A stretch of 64,000 nt of DNA from the NCBI RefSeq assembly GCF_000739085.1, contig NZ_CP009110.1:6138001-6202000 (forward strand). Reading direction: 5' to 3'. The stretch comes from Amycolatopsis methanolica 239 (lineage in GTDB: Bacteria > Actinomycetota > Actinomycetes > Mycobacteriales > Pseudonocardiaceae). Position 1 is the stretch's first letter. Every line of letters begins with the position of its first letter. The notes beneath the pieces are model-generated. The model saw only the letters and a list, made by a program, of their open reading frames with translations. It did no database searches and had not been told where the DNA came from. The translations under genes and the position numbers were made by a program. Below are positions 36,051-45,539 of the stretch, piece by piece.

Positions 36051-37840
36051 TGCGCGATCGGAGCCCACTCCGGACCGGTCTCGCCGAGCTTCGGGTCGAG
36101 CTTGGCGAACAGCGGCGTCGGCTTGGCCAGCGGACGGCCGACCTCGATCGGGATCGACTCCCAGCGCGCCTGCTCGGCCGCGTAGTCGCCGGTCAGGATC
36201 GGGTTGATCCGGCCGGGGATGTCCAGGTCCTCGACGTCCTGCAGCTCCGGCTGCGCGGCCCACACGCCGGTGCCCCCCAGCGCCTCGTGCACCTTCTGCG
36301 CCGAGTGCGGCAGGAACGGGGTGAGCAGCGTGTTCGCGTCCGACACGACCTGCAGCGCGGTGTGCAGCACCGCGTCACGGCGCTCCGGGTCGTCCTTGAG
36401 CTTCCACGGCTCCTGGTCGGACAGGTACCGGTTGGCCGCGGACACGACCCGCATCGCCTCGGTGGCCGCGAGCTTGAACCGCGACCGCTGCAGGTGCCCG
36501 CCGACGGTCTCGAACGCCTTGCGGGACAGCGCCTTCAGCTCCTCGTCCGCGGGCGCCGGCTTGACCGGGGCCGGGATCGCGCCGTTGTTCTTGTGCGCCA
36601 TCGAGATCGAGCGGTTGACCAGGTTGCCCCACTCGTTGGCCAGCTCGAAGTTGGTCCGGCGGACGAACTCGTCCCAGGTGAAGTCGGTGTCCTGGGTCTC
36701 CGGGCCGGCCACCGCGATGAAGTAGCGCAGGGTGTCCGGGCCGAACTCGCGCAGGAAGTCGTTGACGTAGATGACCGTGCCGCGCGAGGTGGAGAACTTC
36801 GACCCGCTCATGGTCAGGAACTCCGACGACACGATCTCGTCCGGCAGGTTCAGCTTGCCGTACGGGCCGACCTGGCCGCCCTTGTCCCCGGCCCCGTTGT
36901 GGCCGAGCAGCAGCGCGGGCCAGATCTGGGCGTGGAAGGTGATGTTGTCCTTGCCCATGAAGTAGTAGCCGCGCGCGTCCGGGTTGGTCCAGAACTCCTG
37001 CCAGGCGTCCGGGTTCCCGCTGCGCCGGGCCCACTCGACGCTGGCCGAGAAGTAACCGATCACCGCGTCGAACCACACGTAGAACCGCTTGAGCGGCTGG
37101 TCACGCCAGCCGTCCAGCGGGATCTTCACGCCCCAGTCCAGGTCGCGGGTGATCGGGCGGGGCCGCATGTCGTCGAGCAGGTTCTTGGTGAAGTTGACGA
37201 CGTTGGGCCGCCAGTCGGCCTTGGTCGACAGCCACTTGCCGAGGCTCTCGGTGAACGCCGGCAGGTCGAGGAACAGGTGCTCGGTCTCGACGAACTTCGG
37301 CGTCTCACCGTTGATCCGCGACTTCGGGTTGAGCAGCTCCGCGGCGTCCAGCTGGTTGCCGCAGTTGTCGCACTGGTCGCCACGCGCGCCGTCGTAACCG
37401 CAGATCGGGCAGGTGCCCTCGATGTAGCGGTCCGGCAGCGTCCGGCCGGTGGACGGGCTGATCGCGCCGGTCGTGGTCTTGGGCACGACGTAGCCGTTGC
37501 GGTGCAGCGCGAGGAAGATCTGCTGCGTGACCTCGGCGTGGTTGCCGGTGCTGGTGCGGGTGAACAGGTCGTAGGTCAGCCCGAGGCCCTGCAGGTCCTG
37601 GCCGATCTGGCGGGTGTACTTGTCGGCGGTCTGCTGGGAGGTGAGGCCCTCCTTGTCCGCCTGGACCGTGATCGGCGTGCCGTGCTCGTCGGTCCCGGAC
37701 ACCATGAGCACCCGGTTGCCGGCCATTCGCTGGTAGCGCGAGAACACGTCCGACGGGACGCCGAAGCCGGAGACGTGGCCGATGTGACGGGGCCCGTTGG
37801 CATAAGGCCAGGCCACCGCCGTCAACACAGGGATGCTCAT
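36047..37840 (-). CDS. metG: Methionyl-tRNA synthetase
   Basis: A 597-residue class I synthetase. HIGH-type motif in [13 protein letters not shown], a full zinc knuckle [20 protein letters not shown], and the KMSKS equivalent [10 protein letters not shown]. The C-terminal anticodon domain starts at [11 protein letters not shown]. It charges tRNA-Met and initiator tRNA. ATG 37840. First gene of metG-tatD; 62 bp separate it from the divergent PadR gene. No dimerisation tail is present, usual for actinobacteria. Confidence 0.96.
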   Translation of the reverse strand: MSIPVLTAVAWPYANGPRHIGHVSGFGVPSDVFSRYQRMAGNRVLMVSGTDEHGTPITVQADKEGLTSQQTADKYTRQIGQDLQGLGLTYDLFTRTSTGNHAEVTQQIFLALHRNGYVVPKTTTGAISPSTGRTLPDRYIEGTCPICGYDGARGDQCDNCGNQLDAAELLNPKSRINGETPKFVETEHLFLDLPAFTESLGKWLSTKADWRPNVVNFTKNLLDDMRPRPITRDLDWGVKIPLDGWRDQPLKRFYVWFDAVIGYFSASVEWARRSGNPDAWQEFWTNPDARGYYFMGKDNITFHAQIWPALLLGHNGAGDKGGQVGPYGKLNLPDEIVSSEFLTMSGSKFSTSRGTVIYVNDFLREFGPDTLRYFIAVAGPETQDTDFTWDEFVRRTNFELANEWGNLVNRSISMAHKNNGAIPAPVKPAPADEELKALSRKAFETVGGHLQRSRFKLAATEAMRVVSAANRYLSDQEPWKLKDDPERRDAVLHTALQVVSDANTLLTPFLPHSAQKVHEALGGTGVWAAQPELQDVEDLDIPGRINPILTGDYAAEQARWESIPIEVGRPLAKPTPLFAKLDPKLGETGPEWAPIAQ

Positions 37841-37902
37841 GCCTGTTTAGCGTACGGATGCCGTCTCGTGCATTGTTACCTGGGAAGGCTTAAGGAGGTC
37901 GG

Positions 37903-38508
37903 GTGTCGCCGACGCGGCTACTGGTGCTGGGCGTCGTACGCATGTACGGCCGGGCGCACGGCTATCAGGTGCGGCGTGAGCTGCTGACCTGGTCGGCCGA
38001 CCGCTGGGCGAACGTCCAGGCCGGGTCGATCTACCACGCGCTGAAGAAGATGGCGGCCGAAGGCCTGCTGGAGGCGGTGCCGGACGAACCGGAGGGACGC
38101 GGCCCGGACCGGGTCGCCTACCGGCTGACCGACGACGGCGAGACCGAATTCCAGGTCCGGCTGGCCCAGATGATCGCGGAGACCGAGGGCGACGGGGCGC
38201 AGGACGCGTTCGCCTTCGCCGCCGCGCTGACCTTCCTGCCCGCCCTGCCCCGCGACCGGGCCCTGTCCCTGCTGCGGCACCGGCTGACGCGGTTGGAGGG
38301 CCAGCTCGCGACCACCCGGAGCGTGCTGGACGGCGGCGCCGACTGGCGCCACCCGGACCACGTCGGCGAGCTGTACCGGCTGTGGGGCACGAACGTCGAG
38401 GCGACCATCGAGTGGCTGCGGGGCCTGATCAAGCGCCTGCAGGACGGCGAGTACGTCATGGCCGACGACCCGGGGCGCCACTTCGGCGCTCCTCCCGAGA
38501 TCAAGTAA
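37903..38508 (+). CDS. PadR-family transcriptional repressor of the DrrAB-type pump
   Basis: A 201-residue PadR protein: N-terminal winged helix (VLGVVRMYGRAHGYQVRREL; GSIYHALKKMAAEGLLE) and a helical C-terminal PadR_4-type dimerisation domain (LLRHRLTRLEGQLATTRSVL). GTG 37903 follows AAGGAGG. Two near-identical 16-bp palindromes lie just behind it, one overlapping its own stop codon, the other just before the ABC genes. PadR repressors typically release such sites when a drug binds. Confidence 0.88.
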   Translation: MSPTRLLVLGVVRMYGRAHGYQVRRELLTWSADRWANVQAGSIYHALKKMAAEGLLEAVPDEPEGRGPDRVAYRLTDDGETEFQVRLAQMIAETEGDGAQDAFAFAAALTFLPALPRDRALSLLRHRLTRLEGQLATTRSVLDGGADWRHPDHVGELYRLWGTNVEATIEWLRGLIKRLQDGEYVMADDPGRHFGAPPEIK

Positions 38509-38521
38509 TCAAATTTGACTA
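38506..38521. promoter_or_regulatory. PadR operator copy 1
   Basis: TAATCAAATTTGACTA, one mismatch from a perfect 16-bp palindrome, overlaps the TAA stop of the padR gene (38506-38508). It is 51 bp from the perfect copy, about five helical turns, so both could be bound on one face of the DNA. Confidence 0.65.
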
Positions 38522-38556
38522 CGGCGCGATAGTTGGGGCAGAGTGGCCGCCATCAC

Positions 38557-38572
38557 TAGTCAAATTTGACTA
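38557..38572. promoter_or_regulatory. PadR operator copy 2 (perfect palindrome)
   Basis: TAGTCAAATTTGACTA is a perfect 16-bp palindrome 20 bp upstream of the ABC ATPase start codon, ideally placed to block its promoter or transcription start. Confidence 0.72.
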
Positions 38573-38591
38573 CTGGGTCAAGGGAATTCTC

Positions 38592-39578
38592 ATGATCAAG
38601 GCACGCGGCCTCGCGCGGACTTTCACCGCGCGCGGCCGCAGCGTCGAGGCCGTGAAGGGCGTCGACATCGACGTCGCCGAGGGTGAACTGGTGGGGTTCC
38701 TCGGCCCGAACGGCGCAGGCAAGACCACGACGCTGCGGATGCTGACCACGCTGCTGCGCCCGACCGCGGGCGAGGCGCAGGTGGCCGGACGTGACCTGCT
38801 CGCCGACCCGGTCGGCGTGCGAAGGCAGATCGGGTACGTCGCACAGGGCGGCGGCGTCACCCCGGAGATGAAGGTGCTCGAGGAGATCGAGCTGCAGGGC
38901 CGGCTGCACGGGATGTCGAAGGAGGAGTCGCTGCGGCGGGGCCGGGAGCTGATCGAGCAGCTCGACCTCGTGAGCCTGGACGACCGCCTGACGAAGACGC
39001 TGTCCGGCGGCCAGCGGCGGCGGCTGGACATCGCACTGAGCCTGATCCACGACCCGAAGCTGATCTTCTTCGACGAACCGACCACCGGGCTGGACCCGCA
39101 GAGCCGCGCCAACCTCTGGGAGCACATCCGGCGGCTGCGCGCGGACCACGGCGTGACGCTGTTCCTCACCACGCACTACCTCGACGAGGCCGACTCGCTG
39201 TGCGACCGGATCCTGGTGATCGACAACGGTGAGATCGTGGCCGAGGGGTCGCCCGACTCGCTCAAGGCGCGGGTGTCCGGCGACGGCGTGACGATCGGGG
39301 TGTCCCCGGAGTTCGTGGGCGCCGCCGCCGAGGTCGCCGGGCGCCTGGCGGGCGCGCACGAGGTGACCACCGGTGAAGCCGAGGTGCGGTTCCGCGTGCC
39401 GCGCGGGGACACCGCGCTGCCGGAACTGTTGCGGCGCCTGGACTCCGAAGGCATCGCGATGACGTCGATGCAGGTGAACCGGCCGACGCTGGACGACGTG
39501 TTCCTCACGCTCACCGGACGCTCGCTGCGGGACGCCGAGCAGTCCCAGCACCACCAGGAGGCCGCCCATGTTGCGTGA
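38592..39578 (+). CDS. ABC-2 exporter ATPase, DrrA-like
   Basis: A 328-residue ATPase: GPNGAGKTTTLRML (Walker A), LSGGQRRRLDIALSL (signature), LIFFDEPTTGLDPQS (Walker B/D loop), and a DrrA-type C-terminal domain ending LDDVFLTLTGRSL. DrrA proteins energise DrrB to expel daunorubicin-like drugs. ATG 38592; the last 11 bases overlap the permease gene. Preceded by the two PadR operators. Confidence 0.9.
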   Translation: MIKARGLARTFTARGRSVEAVKGVDIDVAEGELVGFLGPNGAGKTTTLRMLTTLLRPTAGEAQVAGRDLLADPVGVRRQIGYVAQGGGVTPEMKVLEEIELQGRLHGMSKEESLRRGRELIEQLDLVSLDDRLTKTLSGGQRRRLDIALSLIHDPKLIFFDEPTTGLDPQSRANLWEHIRRLRADHGVTLFLTTHYLDEADSLCDRILVIDNGEIVAEGSPDSLKARVSGDGVTIGVSPEFVGAAAEVAGRLAGAHEVTTGEAEVRFRVPRGDTALPELLRRLDSEGIAMTSMQVNRPTLDDVFLTLTGRSLRDAEQSQHHQEAAHVA

Positions 39579-40335
39579 CACGTGGCTGATCTTCAAGCGG
39601 GACTGGACCCTGTCCATGCGCAACCCCGCGTGGGTGATGATCGGCATCATGCAGCCGGTGCTGTACCTGGTGCTGTTCGGGCCGTTGATGGAAAAGGTCG
39701 TCAGCAGCACGCCGGGCTTCCCGCCGGGCACCAGCTGGACCATCCTGACGCCGGCGCTGATCATCCAGCTGGCGTTGTTCAGCTCGTCGTTCGCCGGGTT
39801 CTCGCTGCTGATGGACTACCGCAGCGGCGTGCTGGAACGGCTGCGGGTGACGCCGGCCAGCAGGGTGGGGCTGTTGCTGGGCAAGGTCGTGAACAACGTG
39901 ATCCAGGCGGTCATCCAGGCTGTGCTGATCACGGTGCTCGCGTATGTCGCTTTCGGACTGGACGCGCCGATCGGCGGGGTGCTGCTGAGCCTGGTGATCG
40001 TCGGCCTCGTCGCGGCGACACTGGCTTCGGCGTCCTACGCGGTGGCGCTGACGCTGAAGAGCGAGCAGGCCTTCCCGGCGCTGCTGAACGCCGTGCTGAT
40101 GCCGGTGCTGCTGCTGTCCGGCATCCTGCTGCCGATCACCAGCATCCTCGCGCCGGACTGGCTCTACGCCATCTCGCGGATCAACCCGTTCACCCACGTC
40201 GTGGACGCGGAGCGGGCCACCTTCCGCGGCGACCTCACGATGGACGCGCTGATGACCGGCTCGATCATCCTCGTGGTGATGACGGTGCTGGCGGTGTTCT
40301 GGGGCACGCGGACCTTCCAGAAGGAGAACGCCTGA
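39568..40335 (+). CDS. ABC-2 exporter permease, DrrB-like
   Basis: A 255-residue membrane protein with six helices. RDWTLSMRNPAWVMIGIMQP is the usual amphipathic entry; the ABC-2 signature lies around LLLSGILLPITSILAPDWLY and RINPFTHVVDAERATFRGD. It overlaps the ATPase gene, so the two are made together as a DrrAB-type efflux pump. Intact; the next gene downstream is a wreck. Confidence 0.9.
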   Translation: MLRDTWLIFKRDWTLSMRNPAWVMIGIMQPVLYLVLFGPLMEKVVSSTPGFPPGTSWTILTPALIIQLALFSSSFAGFSLLMDYRSGVLERLRVTPASRVGLLLGKVVNNVIQAVIQAVLITVLAYVAFGLDAPIGGVLLSLVIVGLVAATLASASYAVALTLKSEQAFPALLNAVLMPVLLLSGILLPITSILAPDWLYAISRINPFTHVVDAERATFRGDLTMDALMTGSIILVVMTVLAVFWGTRTFQKENA

Positions 40336-40399
40336 CGCCGCGGCCGCGGCGGCGAACCCGACGATCACCACACCACCCCGCGGGAAGCCACGGATTCCC

Positions 40400-41542
40400 G
40401 CCGGCCACTCAGGCCGCATACCGGACCCTGCTGCTGGTCCGGCGGCCGAACGACCCGGCGCGCTTCAACGGCACGGTCGTCGTCGAGTGGCTCAACGTCA
40501 GCGCCCAGCTGGAACTGTCGCCGGACTACTGGTTCATGCGGGACGAGCTGCTGCGCCAGGGCTACGCGTGGGTCGGCGCAGTCCGTCGGCGTCGACGGCG
40601 GGCTCGGCGACATCGCGGGCCTGCGCGGCTGGGACCGGCGCGCTACGGCAGCCTCGTGCACCCCGGTGACGCCTGCGCCTACGACATCTTCTCCCAGCCG
40701 GGACAGGCGTTGCGCGCGCCGAACGGGCCGGACCCGTTGGGCGGCCTGGAGATCCGGACGCTGCTCGCCGACGGGGAATCGCAGTAGGCCGGATTCATGA
40801 CCACCTACGCCAACGCCGTCCAGCCCCTCGCACGCGTCTACGACGGCCTGATGATCCACAGCAACAGCGCGGTCGCGGCCCCGATCAGCGGCAGGCTCGT
40901 CGACGTGCTGACGAACCCGAGCCGCATCCGGACCGACACCGCGGTTCCGGTGTTCGTGGTGCTCGCCGAGACCGACGTGCCGGGCGCGGCGGTGGCACGG
41001 CAGCCGGGCACCGACCGCGTCGTGCACTGGGAGCTGGCCGGAACCGCCCACGGCGACCAGTGGGCCGTCGACCTCGGCGGCCCGACAGTGCAGAAGTCCG
41101 CGGGATCGGCCGCGCCGGAACCGGGTTGCGCCGCGGGGTCCGCGCCCTACAACGACGGGCCCGGCCACCATTCCATGAACGCCGCGCTGCGGGCGCTGAC
41201 CACGTGGGAGCAGGGCGGACCGCGCCCGGCGAGCGGCGCGCTGCTCGACGCCGACCGCCGCGACCCGGCCACCGGCGGCATCCGGCTGCCCGACGTCGTG
41301 GTGCCGACACGCACCCGTGGAACGGCGACGCGGACCCGTGGGACCAGCACGACGACGACCCGTCCGACCCGTCGTTCCCGCCCGCTGCGGAGCCGGTACT
41401 GAGCCGCCTGTACCCGACCAACGCGGACTACGTGGCCAAGGTGCAGGCGGCCGTCCAGTCCTCGGTCACGGCGGGCCACCTGCTCCCCGAGGACGCGGCC
41501 ACGATCGTCGAAGCCGCCCGGAATTCCGGTATCGGCGGTTAG
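40400..41542 (+). pseudogene. Alpha/beta-hydrolase-domain protein, multiply disrupted
   Basis: Recognisable from AAYRTLLLVRRPNDPARFNG and VVVEWLNVSAQLELSPDYW to YPTNADYVAKVQAAVQSSV, as in large secreted alpha/beta-hydrolase-domain proteins. The N-terminal about 60 residues are absent; frameshifts occur near 40575 and 40635 (cancelling each other), an in-frame TAG at 40785-40787 replaces an expected serine, and another frameshift near 41310 separates GGIRLPDVVVPT from DADPWDQHDDDPSDPSF. A fragment starting at ATG 40797 could be translated but lacks the catalytic nucleophile region. Confidence 0.7.
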
Positions 41543-41823
41543 CCGCGGTTGAACGTGCCCGGCTGGAAACCGCCTTGACCGCCGGGGAACCCGCCGACCC
41601 GCCCGCTGGTCTGCTGCGTCTGCTGCGGGCCGGCGGCCGGGCTGCTCCCGCCCGCCGACGAGCCCACCCACACGCCCCCGGCGAAGCCGGCCGCCAGCAG
41701 CACCAGCGCGACCAGCGCCAGGGTGACCTTGCCGACGGGCCGGCCCGCTCGCTCCACCTCGGCCGCCAGGTCCGCGTCCGGCAGCGGTGCGGCCAGGATC
41801 TCCTGAGTCTGCTCCGCGGTCAT
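41539..41823 (-). CDS. Small single-pass membrane protein of the MacB-type operon
   Basis: A 94-residue protein: acidic N-terminus (MTAEQTQEILAAPLPDADL), one transmembrane helix (VTLALVALVLLAAGFAGGVW), then an extracytoplasmic Gly/Gln/Ser-rich tail ending GGFPGGQGGFQPGTFNRG. ATG 41823 with AGGAG. It begins eight bases after the MacB-type permease stop, so it is the last gene of that exporter operon. The tail resembles the flexible ends of the periplasmic adaptor proteins in such operons. Function unknown. Confidence 0.7.
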   Translation of the reverse strand: MTAEQTQEILAAPLPDADLAAEVERAGRPVGKVTLALVALVLLAAGFAGGVWVGSSAGGSSPAAGPQQTQQTSGRVGGFPGGQGGFQPGTFNRG

Positions 41824-41830
41824 CGCACTC

Positions 41831-43018
41831 CTATTCATGACGCAGGGCCGCGATCGGGCGCCGCGACGCGGCGCGGTTGGCGGGGTAGCTGCCGAAGAAC
41901 AGCCCGATCAGCACCGAGACCCCGAACGACAGCACGATCGACGAGGGCACCAGCACCGGCTCGATCCCGGCGATCGTGAAGCGGCTGCCGATCACCCCGG
42001 CCGCGACCCCGAGTGCGCCGCCGAGCACGCTCAGCATCGTCGCCTCGGCGAGGAACCGGCCGAGGACGGCCCAGCGGGGCGCGCCGAGGGCCTTGCGGAT
42101 GCCGATCTCGCGGGTCCGCTCGGTGATCGTGACCAGCAGATGTTGGAGACCCCGATCCCGCCGACCAGCAGGGAGATCCCGGCGACGGCGGCCAGCAGCA
42201 CGGTGAACGTGCCTGCCGTGGACGAGCTGGCTTCGAGCAGCTCGGCCGGGTTGGAGACCTGGTAGTCGCGGTCGCCGGAGTCGGTGATGCGGCGGCGCGC
42301 GTCGAGGATCGCGGTGATCTCCAACTGCGCCAGCGACACCGACCCGGCCGAGGTGGCCCGCACCGCGATCTGGTTCACCGGCCCGAAACCGGTCAGCGAG
42401 CCCTGCACCGCGGACAGCGGCGCGATCGCGGAGTCGTCGCTGTCCGACGAGTCGCCCGCCGCGGTGAGCACGCCGACGACGTTGAACTGGATCCCGTCGA
42501 GCAGCACCTGCCTGCCGACCGCGTCGGTGGTGCCGAAGGCGCCCGGCCGCCGACGAGCCGAGCACCACGACCTTGCGCGCGACCGAGACGTCCGAGTCGG
42601 TGAACAGCGAGCCGAGCGCGAGCTCGCGGTTCTTCGTCTCGAAGTACATGGTGTCGGTCCCGATCACCGAGACGTCGTAGGTGGTCTGCTCGTTCGTCGC
42701 GGTCGCCGACGTGCTCACCACCGGGGAGGCCGCCTCGACGTCGGGCGCGCCGACCGGGTCGACCAGCGCCTTCGCGTCCTGCGCGGTGAGCGAGCTGCTC
42801 GTGCCGCCTATCGGGCCACCGCGGCTCTGGCTGACCGTGATGACGTTCGTGTCGAGGCCCTGGATGCTCGCGGCGACCGAGGCCGACGCGCCGTTGCCGA
42901 CCGCGACCAGCAGGATCACCGCGCCGACGCCGATCGTGATGCCGAGCGTCAGCGCCGAGCGCAGCTTGTTCGCGGCCAGGCCGGCGGCCGCGAACCGGAT
43001 CGTCTCCAGCGCGTTCAC
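41831..43018 (-). pseudogene. MacB/FtsX-type ABC permease, two frameshifts
   Basis: The protein is legible across frames: first helix and periplasmic start (NKLRSALTLGITIGVGAVIL; GLDTNVITVSQSRGG), central periplasmic core (GIQFNVVGVLTAAGDSSDSD; ITAILDARRRITDSGD) and the three C-terminal helices (TERTREIGIRKALGAPRWAV; RPIAALRHE). Frameshifts lie near 42537 (after VVLGSSAAG) and near 42140 (GVSNI to LVTITERTREIG, two bases short). As sequenced no complete permease can form. GTG 43018 overlaps the ATPase stop. Confidence 0.72.
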
Positions 43019-43705
43019 GCCGGCACCAGCCGATCGTCGCCGACGATGCGGCCGTCGCTGACCCGGACGACCCGTTCCGCGCGCGCCGCGACCTCGTCCC
43101 CGTGGGTGAGGACGACGATGGTGCGGCCCTGTGCGTGCAGCCGGTCGAACACCGCCAGCACCTCGGCCGTACTGGCGTGGTCCAGGTTGCCGGTCGGCTC
43201 GTCGGCCAGCACCAGCGCCGGCCCGGTCACCGGCGCGCGGGCCACCGCGACCCGTTGCTGCTGACCGCCGGACAGCTCGCTGGGCTTGTGCGCGGCGCGG
43301 TCCCGCAGCCCCACCACGTCGAGCGCGGCCAGCGCGCTCACGCCGCGCCTTCCGGCGCAACCCGGCGCACACCAGCGGGAACTCCACATTGGACAACGCG
43401 GTCGCGCGGGGCAGCAGGTTGAACGACTGGAACACGAACCCGATCTTGCGGTTACGCAGCATGCACAGCTGGCTTTCGTTGAGTTCGCCGACACCGAACC
43501 CGTCGAGCCGGTACTGCCCGGCGGTCGGCACGTCCAGGCAGCCGAGGATGTTCAGCAACGTCGACTTGCCCGAACCGGACGCGCCCATGATCGCGACGTA
43601 CTCGCCGGGCAGCACCGTCAGGTCCACCCCGCGCAACGCGTGCACCGCGGTGTCGCCGGATCCGTAGGACTTGCGCACGCCGGACACCCGCAGGACCGGC
43701 TTCAC
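43015..43705 (-). pseudogene. MacB/LolD-type ABC ATPase, one frameshift
   Basis: GTG 43705 overlaps the stop of the adaptor gene. Before the lesion: HALRGVDLTVLPGEYVAIMG, GASGSGKSTLLNILG (Walker A), FVFQSFNLLPRATA (Q loop). A one-base loss near 43337 (GLRRKARRERA to LAALDVVGL) breaks the frame; after it come ELSGGQQQRVAVARA and LVLADEPTGNLD. The enzyme would lose its signature and Walker B motifs. Confidence 0.75.
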
Positions 43706-44751
43706 CGGCCGGGGCCGCCGCCCGGCATCGTCGCGCCCTGCTGGCGGTTGCCGGTGCTCTGCGTCTGCGCGGTCGCGGTCAGCACGACCCTCTCGCCCGC
43801 GGTGAGCCCCGATTTGACCTCCACTGTGGACTTCCCGCGCACGCCGATCTCGACGCGCCTGCGCACCTGCTGCCCGTTCTGGTCGACCGTGACCGTGCTG
43901 GTGTCCCCGCTCGTCTGCACCGCGGCGGCCGGGTCCGTGAGCACGTTGTCGGCCTCCGCGGTGGTGATGACGACGCTCGCGGACTGGCCGGGGCGCAGAC
44001 CTTCGGGCGGGTCCGTGAGCGTGAGCTTCGCGCCGCACGAGACGACGGAGCCGCTGGTCGTCGGCGTCAGGTCGACCGAGGCGACGGTGGCCTGGATGGC
44101 GGTGCCGGGCATCGCATTGCCCGTCACGGTCGCCGCCTGGCCGGTCTTGACCTTGCTGACGTCGACCTCCGCGACCGAGGTGGTGACGACCAGGTTCGTC
44201 AGGTCGGTGAGCACGATGAACGCGCCACTGGTGGTGGACGAACTGGAGCCGGACTGGCCGCTGGACCCGCTCGATCCGGTCGACCCGCTGCCCGCCTGCT
44301 CGCCGACCGCGCCGTTCACCGCGGTGACGGTGCCGTCACCCGGCGCGGTCAACGTGGTCGCGTCGACCGAGTCCTGCGCCTGCTGGACGGCCAGCTCGGC
44401 GGAATCGACCTTCGCCTGCAGCGACGTGGTGCTCTCCGACGCGCCACCCTGCTGGCTGTCGCCGGAGTCCGCGTTGCCCAGGTTCTCCCGCGCCACTTCG
44501 AGGTTGCTCTTGGCCACCGCGAGTTGCTGGTCCGCCTCGGACGAGTCGAGCGCCGCGAGCTTCTGCCCCTTCGTGACGACATCGCCCACCGCGACGTCGA
44601 TCGACTCGACCTCACCGGAGGTGCGGAAATCGACGTCCGCCGTGTAGGCGCTCGCGACCGTCCCGGTCGCCGATACGGTTTCGGTGACCTTCCCCGTCGT
44701 GACCGTCGTGGTGCGCCCCTGCACCTGAGCCGTTTCTTCGGCTGGAGCCAT
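43702..44751 (-). pseudogene. HlyD/MacA-type periplasmic adaptor, N-terminus lost
   Basis: From ATG 44751: lipoyl/barrel-sandwich halves (VSATGTVASAYTADVDF; TLTAPGDGTVTAVNGAVG), an alpha-hairpin (LAVAKSNLEVARENLGN), a Gly/Ser-rich insertion and a beta-barrel (TGQAATVTGNAMPGT), ending QGATMPGGGPGR. Adaptors need an N-terminal signal or anchor helix; here the frame begins just inside the mature part, while a GAGYGIYAG stretch usual for the anchor end lies in another frame upstream. So the 5' end is shifted or deleted. The remaining domains are intact. Confidence 0.68.
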
Positions 44752-44924
44752 CCCGCGTAGATCCCGTAGCCCGCGCCGAGGAGCCGTCTGAGGCCGCGCT
44801 GTGTACTTGCTGTGTGTCACACCCTTTTCGGGGGGTGCGTCGATACGGCAACCGGGGCTTTTCGCGCTTATGGTGACTACGCAGTGTCTTGGCGAACGCA
44901 TTTGCGCGGAATGAAGGCGGCGGT

Positions 44925-45539
44925 TTGACGGAGGGCAGCACGGAGCGCGGGATCAACCTCGCACTGCACGCGACCGTGGCGGACTGGGACGCGGTCCGGT
45001 CCGGCGCGGTCTCGTTCGCCTCCATCACCGTCACCGAGAACACGAACTGGCTCGACCGCGGCGCCGGGAAGCAGATCGAAGCGGCACAGCGGGCCGGCAT
45101 CCGCACCGGCATCCGCCACTACGCGCGCCCCGGCGCGCCCCACGACCAGGCCGAGCTGTGCGTGCGCGCGGGTCGCGGGCTCGGGGTGTTCGGGCCGGGT
45201 TCGCTCGCGCCGACGCTCGAAGTCGAGGCAGAGGGCGTCGACGACCGGTTCGTGAAGGCGTGGATCAAGACCGTGCGGCAGTCCGCGGGCATCCAGCGGG
45301 TCGTGATCTACGCCGACTACGGGCTCTGGTTGCGCCGGTTGCACCCGCAGAAGTGGGCCGACCGCGAAGTCGTGCTGTGGGTGGCGCGGCACAACGACAT
45401 CCCGGGTCGCCCCGGCTGGTTCCACCCGCGCCTCGCGCTGCACGAGCACAGCTCGGCGCCGCCGATGCCCGGCGTGTCCGGCCCCATCGGCATGGACGCC
45501 CTGGTCTACCCGTTCACGCTGGCCGACCTACTGCTCTAG
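44925..45539 (+). CDS. GH25-like (lysozyme-fold) protein
   Basis: A 204-residue TIM-barrel protein similar to glycoside hydrolase family 25: GINLALHATVADWDAVRSG replaces the usual start strand, RAGIRTGIRHYARPG and PTLEVEAEG correspond to strands 3-4 with an acidic pair, and the fold closes with WHPRLALHEH-like FHPRLALHEHSS. No signal peptide is visible from TTG 44925 (AAGG seven bases upstream) or TTG 44889, so secretion would need another route, or the protein acts inside the cell. Overlaps the convergent DUF4185 gene by 12 bp. Confidence 0.65.
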   Translation: MTEGSTERGINLALHATVADWDAVRSGAVSFASITVTENTNWLDRGAGKQIEAAQRAGIRTGIRHYARPGAPHDQAELCVRAGRGLGVFGPGSLAPTLEVEAEGVDDRFVKAWIKTVRQSAGIQRVVIYADYGLWLRRLHPQKWADREVVLWVARHNDIPGRPGWFHPRLALHEHSSAPPMPGVSGPIGMDALVYPFTLADLLL

